A stretch of 64,000 bases of DNA from Streptomyces sp. NBC_01591 (GTDB lineage: Bacteria; Actinomycetota; Actinomycetes; Streptomycetales; Streptomycetaceae), in the NCBI RefSeq assembly GCF_035918155.1, contig NZ_CP109327.1:868001-932000 (forward strand), in the 5' to 3' direction. The position numbers were made by a program, and so were the translations under genes. Shown here in pieces: positions 7,697-18,537 of the stretch; the stretch's first letter is position 1, and each line of letters opens with the position of its first letter. The notes beneath the pieces were generated by a model. The model was not told where the DNA came from and did no database searches. It saw nothing but the letters and a program-made list of their open reading frames with translations.

Positions 7697-10123
7697 ATGA
7701 CGAACCCAGGCACCACTCCGGGCACCACCCGACGCACCGTTCTCGCCAGTGCTGCGGCTCTCGGCGCGGCCGCCGCGCTGCCGCTGACGCTCAACGCCGC
7801 AGGCACCGCGCACGCGGCGACGGCCACCGTCGTCGACAACGCCGCCTCCCTGCGCGCCCGCTGGCACACACTGCTCACCGGCGGCCCCGGCCTCGACCTG
7901 ACGGACCCGCAGATCGCCGCGGCCGTGGCCAGGATCGGCAAGGCCGCGACCACCTCGGTCAAAGGCCTCGACCCGGCCCGGACCGACGGGCTGTTCCCCG
8001 ATCTGACCAGCACCGCGCTCTCCAACCACGTGACGACGTCGTTCAAACGGCTCGCCACGGTCGCGACCGCGTGGGCCGTCCCCGGCACCCCGCAGTACGG
8101 CGACACCGCACTGCGCGATCTGCTGCTGGCCGGCCTCGACTGGATGCTGACGAACCGCTACGGCCCCACCCACACCAGGTTCGACAACGACTGGGACTGG
8201 GAGATCGGCTCCGCGCTCGCCCTCAACGACGCGACCGTGCTGCTGTACGACGTGCTCGGTACGGAGCGGCTGGGTCGGATCACCGCGGCCGTACGGCACT
8301 ACACGCCCGACCCGAACCTCTGGCGGGCCGACCGGCAGATCGCGACCGGTGCCAACCGGGTGTGGATCTCCACCGTGGTCGCCGTCAACGCGGTGCTCAG
8401 CGACACGGGCGACGATCTGGCCCGGGTCCGTGACGCTCTTTCGGACGTCGAGGGTTCGGGCGCCAACAGTGTCCTCGCCTTCAACGACGCGAGCGCCGCG
8501 GCGGAGGGTACCGGCGAGGGCTTCTACTCCGACGGTTCGTTCCTCCAGCACTACAAGCATCCGTACAACGGCGGGTACGGCAAGGAACTGCTGAACAACC
8601 TGTCCCGGCTGCTGAACCTCCTCGCCGGTACCACGTGGGCGGTCACCGACCCCGACCTCGACAACATCCGCAGCTGGGTCGACGACGGCTTCGACCCGCT
8701 GCTGGTGCGCGGCGACGTGATGGCGTCGGTGTGCGGGCGCGAGATCGCCCGCCCCAGCAAGCAGGGCCATGTGTCGGCGCAGACGGTCATCGAGGCGGTG
8801 GTGCGCCTGATCCCGAGCTTCCCCGGCGAGACGGCCGACCGGTTCACCTCCCTGGTCAAGCAGTGGATCGCCGAGGACACCTACCGGGACTTCCTGGCCG
8901 TCACCGACCTCGCCTCGCTGGTCGCCGCCCGGCAGGTCATCGCCTCCCCGGTGCCGGCCCGGGGGCCGCTGGTCGCGCACAAGCAGCACCCGCGGATGGA
9001 CAAGGCGGCCCACCGCCGGCCGTCCTTCTCGCTCGGCATCTCCGCGTACTCGTCCCGGATCTACAACTACGAGTCGATCCAGAACGAGAACCTGCACGCC
9101 TGGCACCTCTCCGACGGCATGGTCCTGCTCTACACCGACGACCTCGGGCACTACAGCGAGGACTACTGGCCGACCGTCGACCCGGCCCGGCTGCCCGGCA
9201 CCACCGTCATCGCCGGGCGCCCGGCGGACGCAGCGGGCCAGCGCACCACCAGCACGGCCGACTGGGCGGGCGGCACAGCACTGCCTGGCACGACGCTCGG
9301 CGCGTACGGCATGGAGCTGCGCGCGTACGGCAGTTCGCTGCACGGGCTGAAGAGCTGGTTCTGCCTGGACGATGTGATCGCCTGCGTCGGCTCGGGCATC
9401 GGCGCCGACGCGGGCACGGCCGAGACGGTCGTGGAGAACCGGAAGCTGCGGGACCCGAAGGCGGCCCTGATCGTCAACGGCACCGCGGCGCCCACGGACG
9501 CCGGCTGGTCGGCCCGCCTCGACAAGGTCCGGTGGCTGCATGTGGCCGGAACCGGCGGCTACATCTTCCCCGAGCCCGCCACGCTGAACGGTCTGCGTGA
9601 GGAGCGCACCGCGACCTGGCGCGAGATCAACCTCAAGTACGGCACGGACACCTCGGTCACCCGCCCGTATCTGACGCTCTGGCAGGACCACGGCGCCGCA
9701 CCGAGCGGGGCGGGCTACTACTGGCTGCAGGCCCCGGCGGCCTCGGCCGAGCGGACCAGGCAGTGGTCGTCCGCGCCGCCGGTGAAGCTGATCGCCCGCT
9801 CCACCGCCGTGCACGCGGTACGCCGCTGCGCGGACGGACTGGTCGCCGCGAACTTCTGGACCGCCGGCACCGCGCAGGAGCTGACCTCGGACGGCCCGGC
9901 CTCGGTGCTGGTGCGGCCGGACGGGAAGACCGTGAAGGTGTCGCTGTCCGACCCGACACAGCTGCGGTCCTCGGTCGTGCTGGACCTGGCACAGCGTGGC
10001 CTGAGCGTCGTCTCCGCCGATCCGGGTGTCAGCGCCGCACCCACCGGCAACGGCATCCGGATCACCGCCGACACCACCGGCCGCCACGGTGCAACCCTCA
10101 ACCTCACCCTGAAGAGGAGCTAG
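7697..10123 (+). CDS. Tat-exported PL8 family polysaccharide lyase
   Basis: An 808-residue lyase of the hyaluronate/chondroitin/xanthan lyase family. The Tat signal is TTRRTVLASAAAL followed by AGTAHA. An alpha/alpha-toroid covers about 40-400, with likely catalytic residues Asn220 (TGANRVW), His285 and Tyr294 (nine residues apart, as in characterised PL8 enzymes). Beta-sandwich domains follow to the end. The enzymes break (1,4) bonds to glucuronate by beta-elimination, giving unsaturated products. The aromatic patch is unusual: the expected NWW is N164-D165-W166, and the Pro after EIG is missing, which hints at a substrate other than hyaluronan. It starts eight bases after the esterase stop. 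The family is firm; the substrate is open. Confidence 0.9.
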   Translation: MTNPGTTPGTTRRTVLASAAALGAAAALPLTLNAAGTAHAATATVVDNAASLRARWHTLLTGGPGLDLTDPQIAAAVARIGKAATTSVKGLDPARTDGLFPDLTSTALSNHVTTSFKRLATVATAWAVPGTPQYGDTALRDLLLAGLDWMLTNRYGPTHTRFDNDWDWEIGSALALNDATVLLYDVLGTERLGRITAAVRHYTPDPNLWRADRQIATGANRVWISTVVAVNAVLSDTGDDLARVRDALSDVEGSGANSVLAFNDASAAAEGTGEGFYSDGSFLQHYKHPYNGGYGKELLNNLSRLLNLLAGTTWAVTDPDLDNIRSWVDDGFDPLLVRGDVMASVCGREIARPSKQGHVSAQTVIEAVVRLIPSFPGETADRFTSLVKQWIAEDTYRDFLAVTDLASLVAARQVIASPVPARGPLVAHKQHPRMDKAAHRRPSFSLGISAYSSRIYNYESIQNENLHAWHLSDGMVLLYTDDLGHYSEDYWPTVDPARLPGTTVIAGRPADAAGQRTTSTADWAGGTALPGTTLGAYGMELRAYGSSLHGLKSWFCLDDVIACVGSGIGADAGTAETVVENRKLRDPKAALIVNGTAAPTDAGWSARLDKVRWLHVAGTGGYIFPEPATLNGLREERTATWREINLKYGTDTSVTRPYLTLWQDHGAAPSGAGYYWLQAPAASAERTRQWSSAPPVKLIARSTAVHAVRRCADGLVAANFWTAGTAQELTSDGPASVLVRPDGKTVKVSLSDPTQLRSSVVLDLAQRGLSVVSADPGVSAAPTGNGIRITADTTGRHGATLNLTLKRS

Positions 10124-10127
10124 ACCC

Positions 10128-11102
10128 TTGCTGTTCGACATGCCTCTGGACCGGCTGCACGACTACCGGCCGGAGCCGGAGGAGCCGGCCGACTTCGACG
10201 CCTTCTGGGAGAAGACGCTCACCGAGACGGCCCGCCACGACCTGGACGCCGAGTTCGTCCCGTACGACGCCGGGTTCGCGACCATCGACGTGTTCGACGT
10301 GACGTTCCGGGGCTGGGGCGGCCAGCCGGTGAAGGCCTGGCTGCTGCTGCCGAAGACGCGTTCCGGCCCGCTGCCCGCCGTGGTCCAGTACATCGGCTAC
10401 AACGGCGGCCGGGGCATTCCGTACTCCTGGCTGACCTGGAGCTCGCTCGGGTACGCGCATCTGGTGATGGACAACCGGGGCCAGGGCGGTGGCGGCAAGA
10501 ACACCGCGGACACCCCGGACATCGGGCCGGACGGGCACGGCTCCTCCTCCCCCGGCTTCCTGACCCGCGGCATCGAGGACCCGTACCGCCACTACTACCG
10601 GCGGCTGATCACGGACGCGGTGCGGGCGGTGGACGCGGCGAAGGCCCACGAGGCGGTGGACGCCTCGCGGGTGGCGGTGCTCGGCGGCAGCCAGGGCGGC
10701 GGGCTCGCGCTGGCCGTCGCCGGCCTGCGGGACGACATCGTGGCCGCCGTCGCCGATGTGCCGTTCCTCTGCCACTACCGGCGCGCCTCGCAGATCACGG
10801 ACGCCGGACCGTACGCGGAGATCGCCCGCTGGCTGTCCGGGCACCGCTTCCGGATCGATGAGGCGATGGAGACCCTGTCCTACTTCGACGGGGTCAACTT
10901 CGCGGCGCGGGCGACCGCCCCGGCGTGGTTCTCGGTCGGCCTGATGGACAAGATCTGCCCGTCGTCCACGGTGTTCGCCGCCTATCACCGCTACGCGGGT
11001 CCGGCACAGATCGAGGTGTTCACGTACAACGGGCACGAGGGCGGCGCCGAGTACGACCTGCCGCGCAAGCTCGGCGCGCTGCGGGGCGTGTTCGGCGGGT
11101 AG
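10128..11102 (+). CDS. CE7 acetylxylan esterase / cephalosporin-C deacetylase
   Basis: A 324-residue alpha/beta hydrolase of the AXE1 (CE7) family. The RGQGG signature, the GGSQGG elbow with Ser188, Asp274 (GLMDK) and His303 (NGHEGG) form the catalytic triad with family spacing; length is also typical (318-325). CE7 enzymes are cytosolic hexamers that strip O-acetyl groups from short oligosaccharides. The absence of a signal peptide fits this. The TTG at 10128 has AAGAGGAG upstream and is four bases after the PL8 stop. It closes the polysaccharide locus and would deacetylate imported fragments. It converges with the next gene, ten bases apart. Confidence 0.92.
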   Translation: MLFDMPLDRLHDYRPEPEEPADFDAFWEKTLTETARHDLDAEFVPYDAGFATIDVFDVTFRGWGGQPVKAWLLLPKTRSGPLPAVVQYIGYNGGRGIPYSWLTWSSLGYAHLVMDNRGQGGGGKNTADTPDIGPDGHGSSSPGFLTRGIEDPYRHYYRRLITDAVRAVDAAKAHEAVDASRVAVLGGSQGGGLALAVAGLRDDIVAAVADVPFLCHYRRASQITDAGPYAEIARWLSGHRFRIDEAMETLSYFDGVNFAARATAPAWFSVGLMDKICPSSTVFAAYHRYAGPAQIEVFTYNGHEGGAEYDLPRKLGALRGVFGG

Positions 11103-11112
11103 CGGACCACGG

Positions 11113-12657
11113 TCACCGGCCCAGCGCCGCCATCGCGGCGTTGTGGCCGGGCACCCCGCTGACCCCACCGCCGCGTACCGCACCGGCCCCGCAGAGCAGC
11201 ACATTGGCGTGTGCCGTCTCCACCCCCCACCGGCCGGTGGACTCCGTGGCGTACGGGAAGGCGAGGTCCCGGTGGAAGATGTGGCCGCCGGGCAGCCGCA
11301 AGTCCCGCTCCAGGTCGAGCGGGGTCTTCGCCTCGATGCACGGCTCGCCGTTCTCGTCGCGGGCCAGGCAGTCGGTGACCGGCTCGTCCAGGTGCGCGTC
11401 GAGTTGGGCGAGCGTCGCCGCCAGCAGCTCGGCCCGCGTCGCCGCGTTGTCGGCGGCGAAGAGCCGGGCGGGGGTGTGCAGACCGAAGAGGGTGAAGGTC
11501 TGGTAGCCGCGGGCGGCCAGGTCCGGGCCGAGGATCGACGGGTCGGTCAACGAGTGGCAGTAGATCTCGGACGGCGGGGCGGCGGGCAGCCGCCCCGCCT
11601 CGGCGTCCCGGTAGGCGTCGGCGAGCTGCCCGTACCCCTCGGCGATGTGGAACGTACCGGCGAAGGCCTCGCGCGGGTCGACGGAGCGGTCGCGGAGCCG
11701 GGGCAGGCGGGTGAGCAGCATGTTCACCTTCAGCTGCGCGCCCTCGGCCGGGGCAGGCTGTTCGTCCCCGAGGAGGGCGGCGAGCTCCTGCGGCGAGGCG
11801 TTGACAAGGACCTTGCGGGCTGCGACGACATGTTCCGCCTCGGGTGAGCGGACGGTGATCTCGGCCCGTGTTCCGTCGGTCTCGATCCGGGTCGCCTCGT
11901 GCCGGACCCGGATCTGCGCCCCGGCCTCGCGGGCGGCCCGGGCGAGGGCGTCGGTGAGCGCGCCCATGCCGCCGACGGGGACGTCCCAGTCGCCGGAGCC
12001 ACCGCCGATGACGTGGTAGAGGAAGCAACGGTTCTGGAGCAGCGACGGATCGTGCGCGTCGGCGAAGGTGCCGATCAGCGCGTCGGTGAGGACGACTCCG
12101 CGTACCAGGTCGTCGGTGAAGTTCTTCTCGACGGCGACACCGATGGGCTCCTCGAAGAGCGTCCGCCAGGCCGCCGGGTCACCGATCCGCTCGCGCAGGG
12201 CGTCGCGGCCGGGCAGCGGCTCGATGAGGGTCGGGAAGGTCCGTTCGGCGACGCGCCGCGTCATGCCGTAGAACCGCTGCCACGCCTCGTACTCCCGGTC
12301 CGAGCCGGTGAGCGCGGCGAAGGAGTCCCGGGTGCGGTCCCCGCCGACGAGCAGCCCGGTGGCACGGCCGCCGCGCACGGTCGGGGTGTACGAGGAGACG
12401 GTCCGTTTCCGTACCGCGAAATCCAGTCCGAGGTCGCGGACGATCTTCCGCGGGAGCAGGGACACCAGGTACGAGTAGCGCGACAGGCGGGCGTCGACCC
12501 CGTCGAAGGGGCGGGTCGAGACGGCCGCTCCCCCGGTGCCGGCCAGGCGCTCCAGGACCAGGACGGACTGTCCGGCACGGGCGAGGTAGGCGGCGGCGAC
12601 CAGACCGTTGTGGCCGCCGCCCACGATCACTGCGTCATAGCTGTCGGGTGCGGGCAT
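11113..12657 (-). CDS. Phytoene-desaturase-like FAD oxidoreductase
   Basis: A 514-residue flavoprotein. The dinucleotide fold VIVGGGHNGLVAAAYLARAG begins at residue 10, LERLAGTGGAA follows, and the C-terminal FAD-closing motif is LLCGAGAVRGGGVSGVPG. This layout is that of the CrtI/CrtO-type amine-oxidase superfamily (NAD(P)/FAD-dependent desaturases or ketolases). No carotenoid genes are nearby, so the substrate is unknown. The ATG at 12657 is the first start that keeps the Rossmann fold at the N-terminus. It follows the kinase gene on the same strand by 52 bp, and is probably the last gene of a three-gene operon. Confidence 0.82.
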   Translation of the reverse strand: MPAPDSYDAVIVGGGHNGLVAAAYLARAGQSVLVLERLAGTGGAAVSTRPFDGVDARLSRYSYLVSLLPRKIVRDLGLDFAVRKRTVSSYTPTVRGGRATGLLVGGDRTRDSFAALTGSDREYEAWQRFYGMTRRVAERTFPTLIEPLPGRDALRERIGDPAAWRTLFEEPIGVAVEKNFTDDLVRGVVLTDALIGTFADAHDPSLLQNRCFLYHVIGGGSGDWDVPVGGMGALTDALARAAREAGAQIRVRHEATRIETDGTRAEITVRSPEAEHVVAARKVLVNASPQELAALLGDEQPAPAEGAQLKVNMLLTRLPRLRDRSVDPREAFAGTFHIAEGYGQLADAYRDAEAGRLPAAPPSEIYCHSLTDPSILGPDLAARGYQTFTLFGLHTPARLFAADNAATRAELLAATLAQLDAHLDEPVTDCLARDENGEPCIEAKTPLDLERDLRLPGGHIFHRDLAFPYATESTGRWGVETAHANVLLCGAGAVRGGGVSGVPGHNAAMAALGR

Positions 12658-12709
12658 GACCCTTCGTAGCACGGCGCGATCGCCGCCGGCCAGAGGCCGT
12701 GGTGCCCGG

Positions 12710-14956
<2,247 letters not shown>

Positions 14957-14977
14957 CGCCTGCTGTCGCCCCCGTCG

Positions 14978-15871
14978 TTACGCCTGCTTCCGCGCCCTCC
15001 CCGGCCCGTCCAGTATGGCGGCCCGGCTGCGCAGTTTGTACGGGGTGGGGCGGCTGCCGGGACCGAGTCGGGCCATCGCGTTCAGAATGTGACCGGGCGG
15101 GAGTCGCCAGCGCAGCCGGGCGGGGATGCAGCGCAGCGCGGTACCCGCGGTGCGCAGGCGGCGGTCGACGGTGCGCACCGGGGCGACGGGTCTGCCGTAG
15201 AGCTCATGGGCGTACGGGGGCAGTGACTGGTAGGCGAGTGCCGCGACGCGCCGCCACAGCAGGGCCCGCGCCGGTACGAGCAGCGCGTGGACGGGCGGCC
15301 GGCGCAGGAAGTCGTCGACGTCCAGCGCCTCCGCGGACGCGGCGAGCCGGGGACGCATCCGCTCGAAGTAGGCGGCGAGCTGTGCGGTGGTGGCCGGGAC
15401 GTCCGCGGGGTCGAGGCCGACGAGGCGGGCGCTGTGGCGGTGTTCGTCGATGTAGCGGTCGGCCTGGGCGTCGGTGAGCGGGAAGCCGGAGCGGCGTTCG
15501 ACCTGGAGGTAGGAGTCGACCTCCGCGCAGTGCACCCACAGCAGCAGTTCGGGCTCGTCGACGCCGTAGCTCTCCCCGGTCTCCGGGTCGGTGGCCTTGA
15601 TGAGCCGGTGGATCCTGCGGACCCGGGCACCGGCCTTCTCGGCGGCCTCGGTGGTGCCGTACGTGATCGTTCCGACGAAGCCGGCGGTACGCATCAGCCG
15701 CCCCCAGGCGTCCTTGCGGAAGTCGGAGTTCTGCATGACGCCGCGTACGGCGCGCGGGTGCAGCGCCTGGAGGTAGAGCGCCCGGACTCCGGCGACCCAC
15801 ATCATCGGGTCTCCGTGCATCTGCCAGGTGACGGATTCGGGCCCGAAGAGCCCCGGGTCGGCGTCCACCAT
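14978..15871 (-). CDS. MpaB-type oxygenase (DUF2236)
   Basis: A 297-residue protein of the DUF2236/MpaB family, which includes latex-clearing protein and the fungal haem oxygenase MpaB. Family features are MWVAGVRALYLQALHPRAVRG near the start, TYGTTEAAE, and the E-L-L-L-W-V-H-C region with a conserved arginine and histidine. Some members are b-type haem dioxygenases. It is the first gene of the group with the kinase and the FAD enzyme; the GTG or ATG before MVDADPGLFGP is accepted because the family starts there. Activity on a given substrate cannot be inferred. Confidence 0.8.
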   Translation of the reverse strand: MVDADPGLFGPESVTWQMHGDPMMWVAGVRALYLQALHPRAVRGVMQNSDFRKDAWGRLMRTAGFVGTITYGTTEAAEKAGARVRRIHRLIKATDPETGESYGVDEPELLLWVHCAEVDSYLQVERRSGFPLTDAQADRYIDEHRHSARLVGLDPADVPATTAQLAAYFERMRPRLAASAEALDVDDFLRRPPVHALLVPARALLWRRVAALAYQSLPPYAHELYGRPVAPVRTVDRRLRTAGTALRCIPARLRWRLPPGHILNAMARLGPGSRPTPYKLRSRAAILDGPGRARKQA

Positions 15872-16004
15872 GCCGCTCGTACCTCCCGCTCGGCGACGTA
15901 CGTACGCGAAGGATACGTGCGGGCGCCGACACCTCCCATGGCTCCCGCGGGGGCACCGGGATGGTCCGTTGCGGTGCGCTTACGTTCCTCCTAGGGTGAC
16001 CTCC

Positions 16005-17135
16005 ATGGCCGATACGAGCGGATTATGTCCTTCGGTGCCGCTCATGGGCGTCGAGGAGGAGTACTTTCTCATCGATCCCCTCACCCGTGAAGTCGTCCCG
16101 TACGCGGACGATGTGGTGAGGAAGGCCTCGGAGGACCTGGGTGATCTGGTCTCCCGGGAGCTCGGCAGGTACCAGGTGGAGACGAGGACTCCGCCGTGCG
16201 GCACCTTCGAGGAACTGCACGGGGAGTTACGGCGATTGCGGACGGCCGTCGGCGCCGCTGCCGAGTCCATGGGAGCCCGTACGGCCGCGGTCGGCGCGGT
16301 TCCGCTCGGCGCCCCGATCCCGATGCCGATCAGCGACGACGCCCGCTGCGCGGAGCAGCTGCGGGACTACCGGGGCCTGGTCGACGAGCACGTCATCTGC
16401 GCGACCCATGTGCACGTGAGCATCCCGGACCGGGAGAGCGCCGTGCTCGTGAGCAATCATCTGCGTCCCTGGCTTCCGCTTCTGATCGCGCTGTCGGCGA
16501 ACTCGCCGTTCTTCTGCGGGCGTGACACGGGTTACGCGAGCTGGCGCCGCATGATGTGGCAGCGGTGGCCGGTCTCCGGGCCTCCGCCGTATTTCTCCTC
16601 CTACGAGGAGTACGAGAATCTCCTGACGGCGCTGACCGTCAGCGGGACTCTGCCGGACCGTCGCACGCTCTTCTGGGATGTCCGGCTCTCGTCCCGTTAC
16701 CCGACCATCGAGGTGCGGGCGGCCGATGTCCCCGTGACGGCCGAGGAGAGCGCCCTGCTGGCCATGCTGGTGCGGGCGCTGACCATCACCGCCCTGCGGG
16801 CCGTCGAGCAGGGTGACCCCGGCCCCGAACCGCACGCCGAACTGCTGCGGGCGGCGTGCTGGCGAGCGGCGCGCGACGGGCTGCGCGGCGAGAGCATGGA
16901 TCCGCGCACGGGGCGGCTGTCACCTGCCGACGGCCAGGTCACGTCCCTGCTGCGCCACATCGGCCCCGCTCTGGAGGAGACCGGCGACCGGGAGACCGTC
17001 GTCGCGCTGTTCCGGCGGCTGACGGCCACCGGAACGGGGGCCGATCGACAGCGCGCCGTCCATGCTCGCCGCGGTTCGCTCCTCGATGTCGTGGACGCCC
17101 TGGTGGACCAGGTCCCGGCCGTCGGGCTGCGCTGA
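16005..17135 (+). CDS. YbdK-family carboxylate-amine ligase (glutamate-cysteine ligase-like)
   Basis: A 376-residue ATP-dependent ligase of the GCS2/YbdK family. The N-terminal MGVEEEYFLID carries the glutamates that bind ATP-magnesium. THVHVSIPD near 140, SANSPFF near 165 and WDVRLSSRYPTIEVRAAD near 230 are the usual family motifs. Members join glutamate to an amine such as cysteine; E. coli YbdK has weak gamma-glutamylcysteine activity. Streptomyces use mycothiol, so the product here is uncertain (ergothioneine-pathway EgtA belongs to the same superfamily). The ATG at 16005 has AGGGTG upstream. It ends 13 bp from a convergent gene. Confidence 0.88.
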   Translation: MADTSGLCPSVPLMGVEEEYFLIDPLTREVVPYADDVVRKASEDLGDLVSRELGRYQVETRTPPCGTFEELHGELRRLRTAVGAAAESMGARTAAVGAVPLGAPIPMPISDDARCAEQLRDYRGLVDEHVICATHVHVSIPDRESAVLVSNHLRPWLPLLIALSANSPFFCGRDTGYASWRRMMWQRWPVSGPPPYFSSYEEYENLLTALTVSGTLPDRRTLFWDVRLSSRYPTIEVRAADVPVTAEESALLAMLVRALTITALRAVEQGDPGPEPHAELLRAACWRAARDGLRGESMDPRTGRLSPADGQVTSLLRHIGPALEETGDRETVVALFRRLTATGTGADRQRAVHARRGSLLDVVDALVDQVPAVGLR

Positions 17136-17148
17136 GGTGTTGCTCGGA

Positions 17149-18033
17149 TCAGGTATGGGGGACGACGGCGACGGGGCAGTGCGCGTGATGAATGGCGGCC
17201 TGGGCGACGGGGCCCAGGTGTGACGGCGGGGCGAGGTGGTGCTTGCGTCGGCCGACAACCAGCAGCCCGGCGCCGTGGGCGGCCCGCACGACAGCCTTGG
17301 CGGGGCTTTCGAGAGCGATGCTGTCGTTCACCTCCACGAGCGGGAACCTGTCACGCCAGGGGCGGAGGATCAGGTCGAGGTGCTTCCGCGCGTCCTGGGT
17401 GATTTCTTCCGTCACGTCGTGATCCACGCCCCAGGGCGCGTATGCGGCCACCGGCAGAGTCTGGCCGTGGACCGCGCGAAGAGGTACGCCTCGCGCCACG
17501 GCGGTGCCGAAGGCGAATTCGAGGAGGTCGTCGCAGGAGCCGTGCAGTTTCAGTGCCACCACGACACCGCCTTCCACGGCCGGTGCGGCTTGTGGCCCTT
17601 CTCCGCTCGTTCCGCCCGTTCCGGCGCGTACCAGGACCACGGGCCCGTCGGCCCGTGCCACGACGGGCATGCTGATGTCTCCGAGGAAATAGCTCTCGAC
17701 GGGCACGAGGCCGCGCGAACCGAGCACGATCATCGCGGACTCCGACGCCGCTTTCAGCAGCGCGTGCTCGGCGTCGTCGGCAACCAGGCTCCCGACGACG
17801 GAAAGACCCGGGTGGCGCCTCTGGAGCTCCGCCCGCGCCTTGTGCACGATCCGCCTGGCCCAGTAGTTCTGATCCATCTCGGCAGGGACGTGGGCCGGCT
17901 CCGGCAGCAGCAGAGGCCACGCGTGCAGCAGGCGCAGCGTGAGCTTGCGCCGCTCGGCCTCGTCGGCGGCCCAACGGGCTGCGGCAAGGCTCTCGGGTGA
18001 GCCGTCGAGGCCCACGGTGACGACTGACTCCAT
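17149..18033 (-). CDS. Tandem universal stress protein
   Basis: A 294-residue protein made of two Usp domains (about 1-140 and 155-294). The first ends in the ATP-binding pattern VLGSRGLVPVESYFLGDIS and the second in VVGRRKHHLAPPSHLGPVA, where the usual G-2x-G-9x-G(S/T) is partly kept. Two-domain Usps are common in actinobacteria and in the DevR/OsdR dormancy regulon. The ATG at 18033 opens directly on the first beta strand (VVTVGLDGSPES). It is divergent from the cyclic-nucleotide-domain gene across a 504-bp control region, which supports joint stress control. Partner and signal are not known. Confidence 0.9.
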   Translation of the reverse strand: MESVVTVGLDGSPESLAAARWAADEAERRKLTLRLLHAWPLLLPEPAHVPAEMDQNYWARRIVHKARAELQRRHPGLSVVGSLVADDAEHALLKAASESAMIVLGSRGLVPVESYFLGDISMPVVARADGPVVLVRAGTGGTSGEGPQAAPAVEGGVVVALKLHGSCDDLLEFAFGTAVARGVPLRAVHGQTLPVAAYAPWGVDHDVTEEITQDARKHLDLILRPWRDRFPLVEVNDSIALESPAKAVVRAAHGAGLLVVGRRKHHLAPPSHLGPVAQAAIHHAHCPVAVVPHT

Positions 18034-18133
18034 GGCGACTGTCTCCGTCTCGTAAGTCGTAAGGCCTCGTGAAGGCCGGAATGACGGCAAGGGGGTCCGC
18101 CTCCCCGGCCTGCTGTCGTCCCTGTGCCCTTCT

Positions 18134-18163
18134 CCGGGATCCGCGCCGACGCGCCGATCCCGG
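18134..18163. other. 13-bp-arm hairpin in the usp upstream region
   Basis: The arms CCGGGATCCGCGC (18134-18146) and GCGCCGATCCCGG (18151-18163) pair with one mismatch and a four-base loop. It lies 101 bp upstream of the usp start, so it could be part of the usp leader or a terminator left from a lost gene. Role unknown. Confidence 0.5.
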
Positions 18164-18441
18164 CTTCTTCTCATTCGAGGAGTACCGCACATCTCCTGGT
18201 GCCGCATGCCGACCCTGATGCGGCTGAAACGCATCCCCACGCCCCTGCGCCGGTTGGCCCACGAGGTGTGGGAGGCCGATAGTGGAGGGAGCCGGGCACC
18301 AGCCCTGGAGGGGCGACGCGACGCGACGGGGCCTCTTCCTGCGGAAGCACACATGAAGTCGAAGGCGCACACCGTGCCGCCCGGCCGGGCGGAGCCGTAT
18401 GGCGCTCCGGGACCGCAGAGTCCGCCCGGTCTGCCCGCCCA

Positions 18442-18477
18442 GGGCCGGAGGGGCCCACGGCAGGGGCCCGTCGGCCC
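18442..18477. promoter_or_regulatory. Paired GGGCC...GGCCC inverted repeats
   Basis: GGGCC-GGAGG-GGCCC (18442-18456) and GGGCC-CGTC-GGCCC (18464-18477) are two dyads about two helical turns apart, 60-95 bp upstream of the cNMP-domain gene. This spacing suits two dimers of a response regulator bound side by side. A dormancy regulator (DevR/OsdR type) is a guess from the neighbouring genes; GC-rich dyads can also arise by chance. Confidence 0.35.
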
Positions 18478-18537
18478 ATGTCCGCGAGCCGACTGCCCAG
18501 CGATGCCGGCACCCGGAGAACACAGAGGAGGCCACCG

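Larger units (their letters stand above)
18034..18537. promoter_or_regulatory. 504-bp divergent control region, usp versus cNMP-domain gene
   Basis: No convincing gene lies here. The region contains a strong hairpin (18134-18163) and two tandem GGGCC-n-GGCCC inverted repeats (18442-18456 and 18464-18477) centred about 21 bp apart, near the start of the + strand gene. The open frames across it have no ribosome-site support or recognisable protein content. Its size is large for this compact window. Confidence 0.5.

Noticed and set aside
7508..10141. An 877-codon - strand frame over the esterase and PL8 genes
   Set aside because: Antisense shadow of two genes with intact catalytic motifs.
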